A stretch of DNA of 45,584 nucleotides. Origin: Candidatus Neomicrothrix sp. UBA7388. GTDB taxonomy: Bacteria; Actinomycetota; Acidimicrobiia; Acidimicrobiales; Poriferisodalaceae. This document shows, in pieces, positions 16,299 to 25,066 of the stretch. Below the pieces are notes generated by a model. That model saw only the letters and a program-made list of their open reading frames with translations, did not search any database and was not told the origin of the DNA. The position numbers and the translations under genes were made by a program. The stretch lies in contig DKNM01000075.1 in assembly GCA_002470695.1 (NCBI GenBank), positions 26,142 to 71,725 on the forward strand. The letters are read 5' to 3'. How positions within the stretch are numbered: position 1 is the stretch's first letter; each line of letters begins with the position of its first letter.

Positions 16299-17008
16299 CT
16301 CAAACTCGAACAGTGCTCGTCACTGGCGGCAATCGGGGAATCGGCCTTGCCACCGCCAAACGATTCGCGGATCAAGGGCACAGGGTTGCCATCACTGCGC
16401 GGGACCCAGGTGACGTCGATAGCCGAATTTTGGCAATACCCTGCGACCAGACAGACGCAGATGCGGTCGACCGCGCTTATCAAGCTATCGAGTCTGAGCT
16501 AGGCAATGTAGAGGTGTTAGTAGCCAACGCCGGTATCACCAAAGACCAGTTGCTCTTGCGAATGTCGGATGATGACTTTTCGACGGTAATCGATACAAAT
16601 TTAAAAGGTTCATATCGAGTGGCGCAACGAGCGACTAGAACCATGCTGCGAGCCAGGTGGGGCCGACTAATATTTGTTTCATCAGTCGTAGGACTCCTCG
16701 GCTCCGCCGGCCAAGCCAACTATGCCGCTAGCAAGGCAGGCCTAGTGGGTCTCGCTCGTTCGATGGCTCGAGAATTGGGCTCGCGGAATATCACTGCGAA
16801 TATAGTTTCTCCAGGCCCCGTCGCAACCGAAATGTTGGATGCCTTGACCGAAGATCAGCGTTCAGCCATAACTGAACAGGTGCCGCTGAAAAGGGTCGCT
16901 GAACCTCAAGAGATAGCAGAAACTATACTTTTTCTGGCTTCTGAAGGAGCCGGATATATCACAGGCGCAGTAATACCAATTGATGGCGGACTAGGCATGG
17001 GGCATTGA
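16295..17008 (+). CDS. fabG: 3-oxoacyl-ACP reductase
   Basis: NADPH-dependent reduction of 3-ketoacyl-ACP. I place the start at the GTG overlapping the fabH stop (GTGA), giving 237 aa, the normal FabG length; a longer open frame runs back into fabH and is not credible. Motifs: TGGNRGIG at 10-17, NAG at 78-80, catalytic Ser130, Tyr143 and Lys147 in NYAASKAG, and the final [11 protein letters not shown] as in classical FabG. The TARDPGD stretch after strand 2 (Arg) supports NADPH preference. acpP follows after 49 nt. Confidence 0.95.
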   Translation: MTQTRTVLVTGGNRGIGLATAKRFADQGHRVAITARDPGDVDSRILAIPCDQTDADAVDRAYQAIESELGNVEVLVANAGITKDQLLLRMSDDDFSTVIDTNLKGSYRVAQRATRTMLRARWGRLIFVSSVVGLLGSAGQANYAASKAGLVGLARSMARELGSRNITANIVSPGPVATEMLDALTEDQRSAITEQVPLKRVAEPQEIAETILFLASEGAGYITGAVIPIDGGLGMGH

Positions 17009-17057
17009 CAACCACGGTCTACACTTCGCATTGTCCAATTACGTAAGGAACAGCTCA

Positions 17058-17291
17058 ATGAGTGACAACTTCGAGAGATTCAAGAATTGTGCCGTAGAGG
17101 TGCTCGCGGTGGATGGCGCAGCCGTCACCCCAGAGGCAAGCTTCGCGGATGACCTTGACGCCGACAGCCTCGACTTGGTCGAACTGGTAATGGCTTTAGA
17201 GGAAGAGTTTGACATCAGCGTCGAAGAGGAGGAACTTTCCGACGTTGCAACCGTGGGCGACGCTATCGCATTGGTTGAGTCAAAGCTGTGA
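17058..17291 (+). CDS. acpP: Acyl carrier protein
   Basis: Carries the growing acyl chain on a 4'-phosphopantetheine attached to Ser37 in [10 protein letters not shown]. 77 aa, highly acidic, four-helix ACP. The ATG at 17058 (AAGGAA about 9 nt upstream) is preferred over a longer TTG-initiated frame because the family starts with a short helix immediately before position 1. Its stop overlaps the fabF start by 4 nt (GTGA). Confidence 0.96.
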   Translation: MSDNFERFKNCAVEVLAVDGAAVTPEASFADDLDADSLDLVELVMALEEEFDISVEEEELSDVATVGDAIALVESKL

Positions 17292-18466
17292 GCGAGCGGC
17301 GCAGGGTCGCCATAGTCGGCCTCGGAGTAATCTCCTGCGCCGGAACAGGCTTAGACGCGTTTTGGCAGGGGTTGAACTCCAAGCCCCCAGAAGGCGAGAG
17401 ACGCGTTCACGATTTTGACCCGCTTCCCTACTACAACAACCCCAAAGAAGCACGAAGAGCCGACCGCTCGCAACAACTCGCAACTGCAACGGCGACAATG
17501 GCACTCGCCGACGCCGGCGAAACAGCATTGGACCCTGCTCGTTGCGGGGTTATCTACGCCACGGGCGTAGGTGGTCTTCAAACTTTCGAAGAGCAGGTAA
17601 TAGTTCACGACCGCAAAGGGGAGAGAAGAGTGTCCCCGTTTATGGTCCCGATGATCATGCCAAATGCTCCCGGCGCAGCCATCTCGATGAAGTTCGGGTT
17701 ACAGGGACCAAATGAGACAGTTACGACAGCGTGCGCTGCGAGCACTCACGCCTTAGGTTACGCAACCAGATTGATCCAGATGGGCTACGCAGACCTCATT
17801 GTTTCGGGCGGCACTGAGTCAGTGATGTCCCCAGTAGGCATGGCTGGCTTCCAGAACATGACTGCTTTGTCTTCCTCGGGTCATTCCATGCCGTTTGACA
17901 AAAACAGGGATGGCTTCATGATGACTGAGGGCTCCGCAACACTTGTGCTCGAGGAGTTATCCTCTGCTCAAGAACGGGGAGCGACTATTTACGGCGAGAT
18001 TCTCGGGTCGGGCTCCAACGCAGATGCACATCACATTACGGCACCTGCTCCAGGAGGCATGGGTGCTTTCCGCTGCATGCAACTGGCAATTGAGGACGCT
18101 GGATTGACACCGGACGCTATTAGGTCAGTAAATGCTCACGGCACATCGACGCCACTCAATGACGCAGCTGAGGCAGAAGCCCTAGCAAAGCTCTTCGGTG
18201 AAGATGGCCCACCAGTTACCTCTACTAAGGGAGTAACTGGTCATGCATTAGGCGCAGCGGGGGCGTTGGAAGCTACCGCTGTTCTGCTTTCCTTTCAGCA
18301 CAAGGAGATACCGCCGACAGCCGGATTCCAGGAAGCAGACCCCGACCTTCCAAATTTCAACCTCGTGCATGGTTCAGCTCAAGCGTGGGAACCCGGGCCG
18401 ACACTTTCCAATTCTTTCGGTTTTGGCGGCCACAACGGATCGATAGTGATTGCCCCAGTTTCTTAA
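17288..18466 (+). CDS. fabF: 3-oxoacyl-ACP synthase II
   Basis: Elongating condensing enzyme, 392 aa from a GTG that overlaps the acpP stop. Active-site residues: Cys149 in TTACAAS, His284 in NAHGTST, Lys314 and His319 in [13 protein letters not shown]; the gating [10 protein letters not shown] closes the protein. Slightly shorter than E. coli FabF (413 aa). Last gene of the fab operon. It converges with azlD: only 6 nt separate the stops, with no terminator hairpin. Confidence 0.96.
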   Translation: MSERRRVAIVGLGVISCAGTGLDAFWQGLNSKPPEGERRVHDFDPLPYYNNPKEARRADRSQQLATATATMALADAGETALDPARCGVIYATGVGGLQTFEEQVIVHDRKGERRVSPFMVPMIMPNAPGAAISMKFGLQGPNETVTTACAASTHALGYATRLIQMGYADLIVSGGTESVMSPVGMAGFQNMTALSSSGHSMPFDKNRDGFMMTEGSATLVLEELSSAQERGATIYGEILGSGSNADAHHITAPAPGGMGAFRCMQLAIEDAGLTPDAIRSVNAHGTSTPLNDAAEAEALAKLFGEDGPPVTSTKGVTGHALGAAGALEATAVLLSFQHKEIPPTAGFQEADPDLPNFNLVHGSAQAWEPGPTLSNSFGFGGHNGSIVIAPVS

Positions 18467-18472
18467 AGGGGT

Positions 18473-18772
18473 TCAAAGCAGTCGAACCAAAGCTGTTGCT
18501 GCGGCGGCAATAGCCAAGACGAGTGGAAACGGCGCTTTGAGGTAGGCCGCTAGAGCCCCAGCTACTAAGCCCGCTGCTGGCGCCCCGACATAGAGCTGCC
18601 CTTCGTTTTCGAATGTTTGAGTAATTATCAAACCCGAAAGGACAGCGGGGGCGACATAGTTCAGCAGCCGCTCCCTTTCCTCCGATAGCTTGATCTTTTT
18701 AGAGGCTAAGACGCCGCCTGCTTTATAGCCATAGCAGCCGACGGCCAGAAGCATTACAAGTGACCAATCCAT
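18473..18772 (-). CDS. azlD: AzlD-family branched-chain amino acid exporter subunit
   Basis: 99-aa membrane protein with about three hydrophobic helices. It forms the small partner of AzlC in the AzlCD (LIV-E) exporter of branched-chain amino acids and analogues. The YVAPAVLSGLIITQ stretch is typical of AzlD. Its ATG overlaps the azlC stop by one nucleotide (TAATG). Last gene of the long minus-strand run that contains trp genes, converging on fabF. Confidence 0.88.
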   Translation of the reverse strand: MDWSLVMLLAVGCYGYKAGGVLASKKIKLSEERERLLNYVAPAVLSGLIITQTFENEGQLYVGAPAAGLVAGALAAYLKAPFPLVLAIAAAATALVRLL

Positions 18773-19464
18773 TAGCTTCGCCTACGCCGCAGGCTCGAAG
18801 CGAACGCCGCTATAAACACGCCCCCAACTGATGCGATAACCGGTAAACCTGAAGGCAAAATAGGTATTGCGGCCAAAGCAATAAGGGCCCCCCAAAGAGC
18901 CGATTGTCGCTTTTCTTGGCTCCGCAAATGGGGCATCAACAAGGCGAAAAACCCTGCAGGGAAAGCCGCGTCGAGCCCCCATGTACGCGGGTCACCCACA
19001 ACGTCGCCCAGCAAGACTCCGACAACTGTCCCGAGGTTCCAAAAAATAAAAACGGACAATCCAGTGACCCAGAACGCTTCTCGCGCATCTCTGTCGTCTA
19101 GTTGTAAAGAGGAAACAGCGACACTCTCATCAATAACTAATTGAGCCCCCAAGAGCCGTTTGAATTTTCCGACTGGAAGTATGCGGCCAACAGAAAGCCC
19201 GTAAACGCCATTGCGGGCTCCCAACAGTAGCGCTGTTCCTAAAGCAGTAAGGGGCTCTCCACCAGCATTCACAACTCCGACTGCCGCAAACTGCGAAGCC
19301 CCTGTGAAAACGAACAACGAAAGAACAACGGCCATAAGATCCGAGATACCTGCAGCATTGGCGAGAACGCCGAAGGTTATTCCGAAGGTTCCCACCGCCA
19401 ATCCCAATGCGAAACCGTCACGTTTGTGGGACTGCGACCAAAATGCCTGAACTCTGTTGAACAC
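18772..19464 (-). CDS. azlC: AzlC-family branched-chain amino acid exporter subunit
   Basis: 230-aa membrane protein with several hydrophobic helices and the signature region FVFTGASQFAAVGVVNAGG (about 50-68), followed by NGVYGLSVGRI and the ESVAVS stretch typical of AzlC. With AzlD it exports branched-chain amino acids. GTG start preceded by TAGGT. The arginine-rich C-terminus (SSLRRRRS) should be cytoplasmic. It lies 14 nt after fabZ on the same strand. Confidence 0.88.
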   Translation of the reverse strand: MFNRVQAFWSQSHKRDGFALGLAVGTFGITFGVLANAAGISDLMAVVLSLFVFTGASQFAAVGVVNAGGEPLTALGTALLLGARNGVYGLSVGRILPVGKFKRLLGAQLVIDESVAVSSLQLDDRDAREAFWVTGLSVFIFWNLGTVVGVLLGDVVGDPRTWGLDAAFPAGFFALLMPHLRSQEKRQSALWGALIALAAIPILPSGLPVIASVGGVFIAAFASSLRRRRS

Positions 19465-19478
19465 CGATACCTAGGAAA

Positions 19479-19916
19479 TCAAAGGTCTTCTACGTCGGCG
19501 ATAACGAACATCATCTCTGCTTCACATGCGGTTTGCCCCCCAACAGACGCTATGCCGGTAGCTTTGCCTGCCATGCGGGACATTCGCCCGAGACGCGCTT
19601 CTAATCTCAATGTGTCTCCTGGAGTGACTTGACGCCTAAATCGAGCCTTATCGATTCCCCCAAACAGCGGAAGTTTCCCCTTAAAATCGCCATCGCTAAG
19701 CGCAGCCAAACCCGCAGTTTGCGCCAGCGCCTCAACAATTAACACTCCGGGCAGGGTGGGGCGTCCAGGGAAATGGCCTGCGAAAAATGCTTCTTCCCCA
19801 CTCAAATGCCATAGGGCAGAGCATGAAACTCCTGGCTCGAGTTCGACAATTGTGTCACAGAACAAAAAAGGCGGGCGGTGAGCCAACAGATCTCGGGGGT
19901 GCGGATAGTCAGTCAT
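19479..19916 (-). CDS. fabZ: 3-hydroxyacyl-ACP dehydratase, FabZ type
   Basis: 145-aa hot-dog dehydratase that makes trans-2-enoyl-ACP. HRPPFLFCDTI opens the fold; catalytic His48 is in GHFPGRPTLPG and Glu62 in LIVEALAQ. It supplies the dehydration step missing from the fabDHG-acpP-F operon that faces it 1 kb away. The ATG overlaps the peroxiredoxin stop by 8 nt, so the two are translationally coupled. No enoyl reductase (FabI) is in the window. Confidence 0.93.
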   Translation of the reverse strand: MTDYPHPRDLLAHRPPFLFCDTIVELEPGVSCSALWHLSGEEAFFAGHFPGRPTLPGVLIVEALAQTAGLAALSDGDFKGKLPLFGGIDKARFRRQVTPGDTLRLEARLGRMSRMAGKATGIASVGGQTACEAEMMFVIADVEDL

Positions 19917-20370
19917 TTAGTTGCTCTAGCGCTGCTGCGAGCTCAATTGAGGTCGCCTTAGGGGAAATCTTGATCCATGAGCGCTCGACGCGCCCGGCGG
20001 CGCTAATCAAAAAGAGGGAGCGTGTAGTTCCTTCGTATTCGCGGCCATAGAGCTTCTTGGGACCGAAGACGCCATATTTTTTTGCAATTTTTGATTCGGG
20101 GTCTGATAAGAGCGGGAACTGAAATCCATGCTTTTCATCCCAAGCCGCCTGTTTTGCAGGACTGTCCGCGCTGATCCCCACGACTGTCACATTAGTCAAT
20201 TCAGGTAACAAGTTCCGGAGGCCGATTGCTTGCTCAGTGCATCCACTTGTACCTGCCTTGGGATAGAAGAAGAGCGCTATGCGCTTCTTTTTATGCTCTG
20301 TAAGACGCCACTTATTGCCCTTTTGATCTAGCAAGGTAAACGCTGGAGCTCGATCCCCTACTTGAAGCAT
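19909..20370 (-). CDS. bcp: Peroxiredoxin of the BCP/PrxQ family, apparently 1-Cys
   Basis: 153-aa thioredoxin-fold peroxidase that reduces hydroperoxides. The PxxxTxxC active-site pattern is present as PKAGTSGCT, with the peroxidatic cysteine near residue 44. PrxQ/BCP enzymes often have a resolving cysteine five residues on (CTxEAC); here the text is CTEQAIGL with no cysteine, so it should be 1-Cys and rely on an external thiol such as mycothiol/mycoredoxin (inference). The FGPKKLYGREYEGTTRSLFLI part is standard. It precedes and overlaps fabZ, 49 nt after the cytochrome gene. Confidence 0.9.
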   Translation of the reverse strand: MLQVGDRAPAFTLLDQKGNKWRLTEHKKKRIALFFYPKAGTSGCTEQAIGLRNLLPELTNVTVVGISADSPAKQAAWDEKHGFQFPLLSDPESKIAKKYGVFGPKKLYGREYEGTTRSLFLISAAGRVERSWIKISPKATSIELAAALEQLND

Positions 20371-20419
20371 CTAGTCAACATAGCGACCATCGAGGCTTAT
20401 CCTGTGCGAAGAACAATAA

Positions 20420-20788
20420 TTACTCGGCGTCGTTTACGAAAAACCCGACTCGAATATAAGCCAACAGAGCGTCGATCTCTGTTGAACTCAAACTGCTAGC
20501 AAAGCCAGGCATCGATCTCCTACCTCGCTCTATTAGTGTCCTCTGATCCTCGTAACTGTACTTATGCCCTTTGCCCCTGAGTTGAGGGCCAAAACTCCCA
20601 GAACCCCCCGCACCGTGACAGGAAGCACAACTGTCTTCGTAGACAGCCTCTCCTAAGCTGTAATACTCAACCGGGTACTCTTCATCAGTTGCACCTTTGG
20701 CAGCCCAGTCGATGTTGTCACCGCAACCAGATACAGAAGCACAGACCAATGTAAGCAACAGGCATAAAGCAATGCGGCGCGCGCTCAC
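20420..20788 (-). CDS. Cytochrome c lipoprotein
   Basis: 122 aa, exported. A hydrophobic signal segment (residues 6-21) ends in a lipobox-like SVSGC, so Cys22 would be lipidated. The mature part carries one c-type haem site CASCH near 54-58 and the sixth ligand Met in SMPGF (~92-96), as in class I cytochromes c. The GSGSFGPQLRGKG segment matches cytochrome c domains of cbb3/SoxX-like type. The GTG start overlaps the stop of the preceding gene by 4 nt. Likely small electron carrier on the outer face of the membrane. Confidence 0.88.
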   Translation of the reverse strand: MSARRIALCLLLTLVCASVSGCGDNIDWAAKGATDEEYPVEYYSLGEAVYEDSCASCHGAGGSGSFGPQLRGKGHKYSYEDQRTLIERGRRSMPGFASSLSSTEIDALLAYIRVGFFVNDAE

Positions 20789-21177
20789 GGCAGAAGAACT
20801 CTCTCTCCGCCAACACCAGAGTATTTACTCGGCTTCTCGGTCCACCTCCGAGACAACCAGAGAGGGTCTCGCCAGTGAGCGTGAAAATGGTTGGGTACCT
20901 GCCGCATTACCCGATCCACAGATCCCACTCCTAAACCGAACCGTTCTTCGGCCGCCTTGGATAGGCAGGTAAGCATCCACTCGACTTCGCTTTCCGACGG
21001 GTCCGTCCCGTGCTTTTTCCATACGACCATAGGTGTTGAACATGCTTCGCAGTCGGCGACCCAACAAACATCATCCTCGTAGTACCAATGGGTGAACCTT
21101 GCCGCTTCGCATAGTTCACAGTCATGAGTGTCCTTGTTCATATCGCTTAACGGCTCTTTATCCAGCGTCAAGTGCAT
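20785..21177 (-). CDS. Small Cys/His-rich protein, HIT-like
   Basis: 130 aa, not confidently recognised. It has CELC (about 20-23), two further cysteines around CWVADCEACS, and a histidine cluster PNHFHAHWRD near 95-104 that recalls the H-x-H-x-H of HIT nucleotide hydrolases with an N-terminal zinc knuckle. A diverged HIT-like metalloprotein is the best guess. The start is uncertain: ATG at 21177 overlaps trpA by 20 nt, and ATG at 21141 (MNKDTHDC) lies 16 nt after the trpA stop; neither has a good ribosome site. The stop overlaps the cytochrome start (GTGA). Confidence 0.6.
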   Translation of the reverse strand: MHLTLDKEPLSDMNKDTHDCELCEAARFTHWYYEDDVCWVADCEACSTPMVVWKKHGTDPSESEVEWMLTCLSKAAEERFGLGVGSVDRVMRQVPNHFHAHWRDPLWLSRRWTEKPSKYSGVGGERVLLP

Positions 21178-21949
21178 CCCGAAAAGAGGCGATCAGCTCT
21201 CCAACTCCGTCGGCCCCATCCCCACTTAGCAAGCGACGAACAACAGCGGATCCGATAATTACACCATCGGCGACTTCGCAGGCTTCGACGGCGTGCTCTG
21301 GCGACCCGATACCAACTCCGGTAAGAACTGGTTTGTCAGTAACTCCTTTGCACCTCGCGGCAATCTCTGTCGCCGTAGAAGCCAATTGAGCGCGCTCTCC
21401 TGTCACGCCAAGCAGACCCACCGCGTAGACAAAACCGCTGGAGGCTTCGCATAGTTCGCCCAAACGCGCATCCGGAGTGGTGGGCGCCGCAAGCATGATC
21501 GTTTCAATCCCGACATTCGCTGCGGCGTGGCGCCACGGACCTGATTCCACAAATGGTAAATCGGGCAATATAGCTGCGTCGATACCTGAGCTAGCTAGAG
21601 TCGCTGCGAATCGATCATGCCCGGGATGGTGGGCAAGGTTGTAATAGGTCATCACAGCGTGTGGGACACCCGTGTCCAGATTAGGCACAGTTGCGAGCAC
21701 AGAGGCTGGCGTAGCGCCACCTTCCAGCGCCCTTTGGCTGGCTTCTTGAATTACAGGACCATCCATAACCGGGTCAGAAAAAGGGATACCGATTTCAATA
21801 GCATCGGCTCCTGCGGCCGCCGCTGTCTCAACGGCGGCTTCCCAACCTTCAAAGCCTCCAGTGATGTACGCAACTAATAGCTTGGAGCCAGCGTCTCTGC
21901 GGGAGCGCAAAAAGCCCTCCATGCGGCCGGGCGCCAGCTCGGAGTTCAC
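21158..21949 (-). CDS. trpA: Tryptophan synthase alpha chain
   Basis: Cleaves indole-3-glycerol phosphate to indole and G3P, passing indole to TrpB. I place the start at the GTG overlapping the trpB stop (GTGA), giving 263 aa, normal length; an open frame extends back into trpB but is not protein-like. Motifs: LVAYITGG, the catalytic Glu region [15 protein letters not shown], the Asp60-equivalent in that same stretch, and the phosphate-binding GVGIGSPE and GSAVV. An internal ATG at 21922 is an alternative start. Confidence 0.95.
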   Translation of the reverse strand: MNSELAPGRMEGFLRSRRDAGSKLLVAYITGGFEGWEAAVETAAAAGADAIEIGIPFSDPVMDGPVIQEASQRALEGGATPASVLATVPNLDTGVPHAVMTYYNLAHHPGHDRFAATLASSGIDAAILPDLPFVESGPWRHAAANVGIETIMLAAPTTPDARLGELCEASSGFVYAVGLLGVTGERAQLASTATEIAARCKGVTDKPVLTGVGIGSPEHAVEACEVADGVIIGSAVVRRLLSGDGADGVGELIASFRDALDAG

Positions 21950-23115
21950 CCGACTTCGTCCATTCCCAAAACCTCCATCATTTGGTCCACATCTTTGTCG
22001 CCTCGACCTGAAAGGTTCAGAAGAACTACTTGTCCCTGAAGCGATGCTGCTTCGCGCACTACCCAAGCTAAGGCGTGCGCCGACTCAAGAGCAGGAATAA
22101 TGCCTTCTGTTTTAGACAATAGTTGGAACGCCTCAATGACCTCTTGGTCAGAAACCGAGGGGTATTCAGCTCTACCGATTGAGGAGAGGTAGGCGTGTTC
22201 GGGGCCGACACCTGGGTAATCCAGTCCTGCTGAGATGGATTCTGCCTCTTGAACCTGACCCACCTCATCTTGCATCAAATAAGAGGCCATTCCGTGAACC
22301 ACGCCCGGCACGCCCCGGCCTACTGCGGCTCCTCCAGCTGGCTCTACACCTACCAAACGACTTTCAGTATCAGAAAAGCCCGAGAAGATACCCGCTGCAT
22401 TACTACCTCCACCAACGCATGCGACTACAAGATCGGGCAAGCCGTCCAGCAACTTGAGACATTGAGCCCGGGCTTCTTCTCCGATCACATGATGAAAGGT
22501 TCTCACCATCCAAGGGTATGGGTGAGGCCCCATAACCGAGCCGAGACAGTAATGGGTGTTCTCCACAGTCGCGACCCAGTCTCGAAGGGCCTCATTCACC
22601 GCATCCTTAAGAGTTTTACTTCCCGATGAAACGCCTTCAACTTCAGCACCTAAAAGCTGCATCCGGAAGACGTTGAGGGCTTGCCTCTCGACGTCCACTT
22701 GACCCATGTACACCTTGCATTCCATGTCCAAGAGCGCCGCAGCCGTAGCAGTAGCGACGCCGTGCTGCCCTGCTCCCGTTTCAGCAACGAGCCGTGTTTT
22801 ACCCATTCTTTGCGCAAGTAACGCTTGCCCAATCACATTGTTGATTTTATGTGAGCCGGTGTGGTTCAAGTCCTCTCGTTTGAGAAGGATACGAACTCCT
22901 AGTTGCTCCGAGAGCCGAAAACACTCAGTAAGGGGCGAGGGCCGGCCTCCATAGTCGTTGAGAATGGTATGGAACTGCTCAACAAAAGCTGAGTCGTCCC
23001 ATGCTTCACGAAAAGCTTCTTCGAGCTCTTCGCAGGCCGGAATGAGTGTTTCGGGCACGAAGCGTCCACCGAACTCTCCAAAGCGGCCCTCTTTATTGGG
23101 GTCAGTCATCACCAT
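21946..23115 (-). CDS. trpB: Tryptophan synthase beta chain
   Basis: PLP enzyme that joins indole and serine. 389 aa. [10 protein letters not shown] is at 15-24, PLP-binding Lys90 is in HTGSHKIN, the indole/serine site TGAGQHG follows, and the glycine-rich phosphate loop GGGSNAAG is near 235-242. GRGDKD near the C-terminus is standard. The subtype is TrpB1 (with TrpA partner). It is 33 nt downstream of trpF; its stop overlaps trpA. Start ATG at 23115, with ATG at 23109 a close alternative. Confidence 0.97.
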   Translation of the reverse strand: MVMTDPNKEGRFGEFGGRFVPETLIPACEELEEAFREAWDDSAFVEQFHTILNDYGGRPSPLTECFRLSEQLGVRILLKREDLNHTGSHKINNVIGQALLAQRMGKTRLVAETGAGQHGVATATAAALLDMECKVYMGQVDVERQALNVFRMQLLGAEVEGVSSGSKTLKDAVNEALRDWVATVENTHYCLGSVMGPHPYPWMVRTFHHVIGEEARAQCLKLLDGLPDLVVACVGGGSNAAGIFSGFSDTESRLVGVEPAGGAAVGRGVPGVVHGMASYLMQDEVGQVQEAESISAGLDYPGVGPEHAYLSSIGRAEYPSVSDQEVIEAFQLLSKTEGIIPALESAHALAWVVREAASLQGQVVLLNLSGRGDKDVDQMMEVLGMDEVG

Positions 23116-23148
23116 AAGATCAACCTATCGGCGAGTAGACCGTGCTCA

Positions 23149-23823
23149 TCACTCGTCTCGCCAGTCATAAGGCCTCGGGGCTTCCGGGTCGAAATCGTCA
23201 GGCGTCGGATTTACCTCATCTCCAGCTCTCTGAGCCGCAATGACAAATTCCCGGACTCGAATTGGATCTTTAACCCCAGGGGAGATCTCGACACCGCTCG
23301 CCACGTCAACTCCCCATGGCCTTACTACGCGAATTGCATTTGCAACATTTGCTGGCGTAAGGCCGCCGGCAAGAATTAGCGGGCAGCCCCGTTCTCGTCC
23401 ATCAAGCATTGACCAGTCAAAAACTTGACCCGAACCAGGCTCTGGAGCATCAACAAGTACTGCCTTCGCGGAATGTCGCTCCAAGTGGTCAATCGCTGGA
23501 TCACCAGCGGCAAATGCCTTTATGACCGAAGGAACCCTTTGGGCTATCCAAGAGCTCTCTTCCGCTGACTCCTGACCATGCAATTGAGCAGCCTGGAGCC
23601 CAGCCTGGTGAACCACCTCAACGACCGACTCTTTGACCTCATCCCTAAAAACGCCGACGGTGAGCACTCCACCTGGAAGACGCCTTACAATATCGCGGGC
23701 TACAGTAGGGCGAATTTGTCGCTTGGATCCTGGTACAAAGTTAAATCCCAGGGCATCCGCTCCCATACCAATTGACAAAAGTGCATCTTCTTCTGTAGTC
23801 ACGCCGCATATTTTTACAAACAT
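23149..23823 (-). CDS. trpF: Phosphoribosylanthranilate isomerase
   Basis: Amadori isomerisation of PRA to CdRP in tryptophan synthesis. A 224-aa TIM barrel with catalytic Cys6 in MFVKICGVT, FNFVPGSKRQI near 28-38, QLHGQE and the general-acid Asp in VLVDAPEPGSG, with ILAGGLTP and GVDVASGVE for phosphate binding. A 20-odd residue acidic/Pro tail (DDFDPEAPRPYDWRDE) extends beyond the family core. Its ATG overlaps the trpC stop by 1 nt (TGATG). Many actinobacteria lack trpF and use PriA; here a separate trpF exists, so HisA need not be bifunctional. Confidence 0.95.
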   Translation of the reverse strand: MFVKICGVTTEEDALLSIGMGADALGFNFVPGSKRQIRPTVARDIVRRLPGGVLTVGVFRDEVKESVVEVVHQAGLQAAQLHGQESAEESSWIAQRVPSVIKAFAAGDPAIDHLERHSAKAVLVDAPEPGSGQVFDWSMLDGRERGCPLILAGGLTPANVANAIRVVRPWGVDVASGVEISPGVKDPIRVREFVIAAQRAGDEVNPTPDDFDPEAPRPYDWRDE

Positions 23824-24641
23824 CAGGAAGTGCCCTTCAGAGCGGACACAGCGAGCGCCGGATCTCCGCTAGTAACCAAACTTTCTCCCACCAGAACAGC
23901 CGAGTAGCCCTCCGCATGCAAAACAGCGGCGTCTTCAGGTCCACGAACTCCTGACTCAGCGACCCTTACGACTTCCGCGGGAATCAAAGATGCCATTCGG
24001 GCCGCCCGTTCGTGGTCAACTTCAAACGTGTATAAGTCACGTTGATTGACGCCTATAAGGTCAGACCCAATCTCCAGTGCTTGATCAAGCTCTCTCTCAT
24101 CGTGCACTTCCACGAGGGCATTCAACCCAAGGTCTTGAGCAATCAAGCCGAAGGTCCTCAACTCACTGCCGGAGAGAGCGGCAGCGATCAGCAGAACCGC
24201 ATCTGCTCCCATCAACAATGCATCTAGGAGATCACGCTCATCGACCGTGAAATCTTTTCGTAAGACCGGCAAGCTCACAGCATCACGAGCCTCTGTTAGA
24301 TCTGTTGGCGAACCGCCGAAATTGGGTGAATCAGTCAAAACCGATAAGCAAGAGGCTCCCCCGGCCTCGTACTCTCCGGCAAGCAAGCGAGGGTCGAGGT
24401 CAGGAAACAAATCACCCTTTGAGGGGGACCGTCGCTTGATTTCAGCGATAACACTCAACCCCGGTTCCTCCAATGCGCGAAGAAACTTGCGCGGGGGTGG
24501 CCGGTCTTTTACAGCGCGTTGCAGATCCGCTAATGACCGCTGATCAGCGGACGCGCGTTTGCGGTGCTGAGCAATAATCCGATCTAAATACGTTCCATTA
24601 CCTAAGGTCATTACATCAAAGCCTTCACTCGCGTCTGCCAT
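23823..24641 (-). CDS. trpC: Indole-3-glycerol phosphate synthase
   Basis: Ring-closing decarboxylation of CdRP. 272 aa, TIM barrel: GTYLDRIIAQ, LSVIAEIKRRSPSKG with the catalytic Lys, LRKDFTVDE, and the Glu in LVEVHDERE and VAESGVRGPED are all present. The usual start may be the ATG at 24641 or the internal one at 24611 (MTLGNGTYL). It follows the ABM gene by 19 nt. The gene order is trpC-trpF-trpB-trpA. Confidence 0.95.
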   Translation of the reverse strand: MADASEGFDVMTLGNGTYLDRIIAQHRKRASADQRSLADLQRAVKDRPPPRKFLRALEEPGLSVIAEIKRRSPSKGDLFPDLDPRLLAGEYEAGGASCLSVLTDSPNFGGSPTDLTEARDAVSLPVLRKDFTVDERDLLDALLMGADAVLLIAAALSGSELRTFGLIAQDLGLNALVEVHDERELDQALEIGSDLIGVNQRDLYTFEVDHERAARMASLIPAEVVRVAESGVRGPEDAAVLHAEGYSAVLVGESLVTSGDPALAVSALKGTS

Positions 24642-24660
24642 CGCAAGCGGCTCTCACTGG

Positions 24661-24975
24661 TTAAAGGTCAAGACCTTTAGCGCAGACCGGCTCCAAGAAA
24701 ATTAGTTCAGCTCGCCCCGCCATAAACTCGCCGGTCGCCCTGCCAAATTCTTTCATGCCATCTGATCCGCCGTGAGCCGCTAAAGCATCTTTATCGCTAT
24801 ACATCTCATAGAACCAGACCACATTTTCATCATTTTGATCTTTGTGAGCAGCATAGACCTCTGTTCCGGGCTCACCCGATACGTTTCTTATTCCCAAGTC
24901 AGAAATCACCGACAACAACGCGTCCCGTTGCCCATCTTTTGCTGTCAATTTCGCTAGTAGCGCCGTCTTTGCCAT
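24661..24975 (-). CDS. Antibiotic biosynthesis monooxygenase (ABM) domain protein
   Basis: 104-aa single-domain ferredoxin-like fold. Features: LLAKLTAKDGQRDALLSV at the start, EVYAAHKDQND and the WFYEMYSDKDALAAHGGSDGMKEF stretch (about 53-76) that is the ABM/quinone monooxygenase core with the typical HxxS/D. Members act on small phenolic or aldehyde metabolites or detoxify reactive intermediates, so the role in a tryptophan run is unclear. Ribosome site GAGAAGG lies 4 nt before the ATG. Promoter-like boxes lie upstream. Confidence 0.82.
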   Translation of the reverse strand: MAKTALLAKLTAKDGQRDALLSVISDLGIRNVSGEPGTEVYAAHKDQNDENVVWFYEMYSDKDALAAHGGSDGMKEFGRATGEFMAGRAELIFLEPVCAKGLDL

Positions 24976-25003
24976 AGTCCTTCTCCCGAATTATGGAACG
25001 TCG

Positions 25004-25033
25004 ATCTTAGCGACGCCCCCAAACACTCGCCAA
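25004..25033 (-). promoter_or_regulatory. Promoter-like pair before the ABM-trpCFBA genes
   Basis: On the minus strand TTGGCG at 25028-25033, an 18-nt spacer and TAAGAT at 25004-25009 resemble a sigma-70-type promoter. It lies in the only sizeable gap (91 nt) of the run, between ygfZ and ABM, and would start transcription ~22 nt before the ABM ATG. It would let ABM-trpC-F-B-A be expressed separately from trpEG. Not verified. Confidence 0.4.
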
Positions 25034-25066
25034 GGGTACTGTCCCGAGCGTCATTAAAGAATTTTG

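Noticed and set aside
21950..22066. Longer trpA frame reaching into trpB
   Set aside because: Low-complexity Ser/Arg text; the GTGA overlap gives the normal length.
24976..25066. Possible trp attenuator or T-box leader
   Set aside because: No Trp-codon leader peptide, no T-box consensus and no terminator-antiterminator pair in the 91 nt; only a promoter-like pair.
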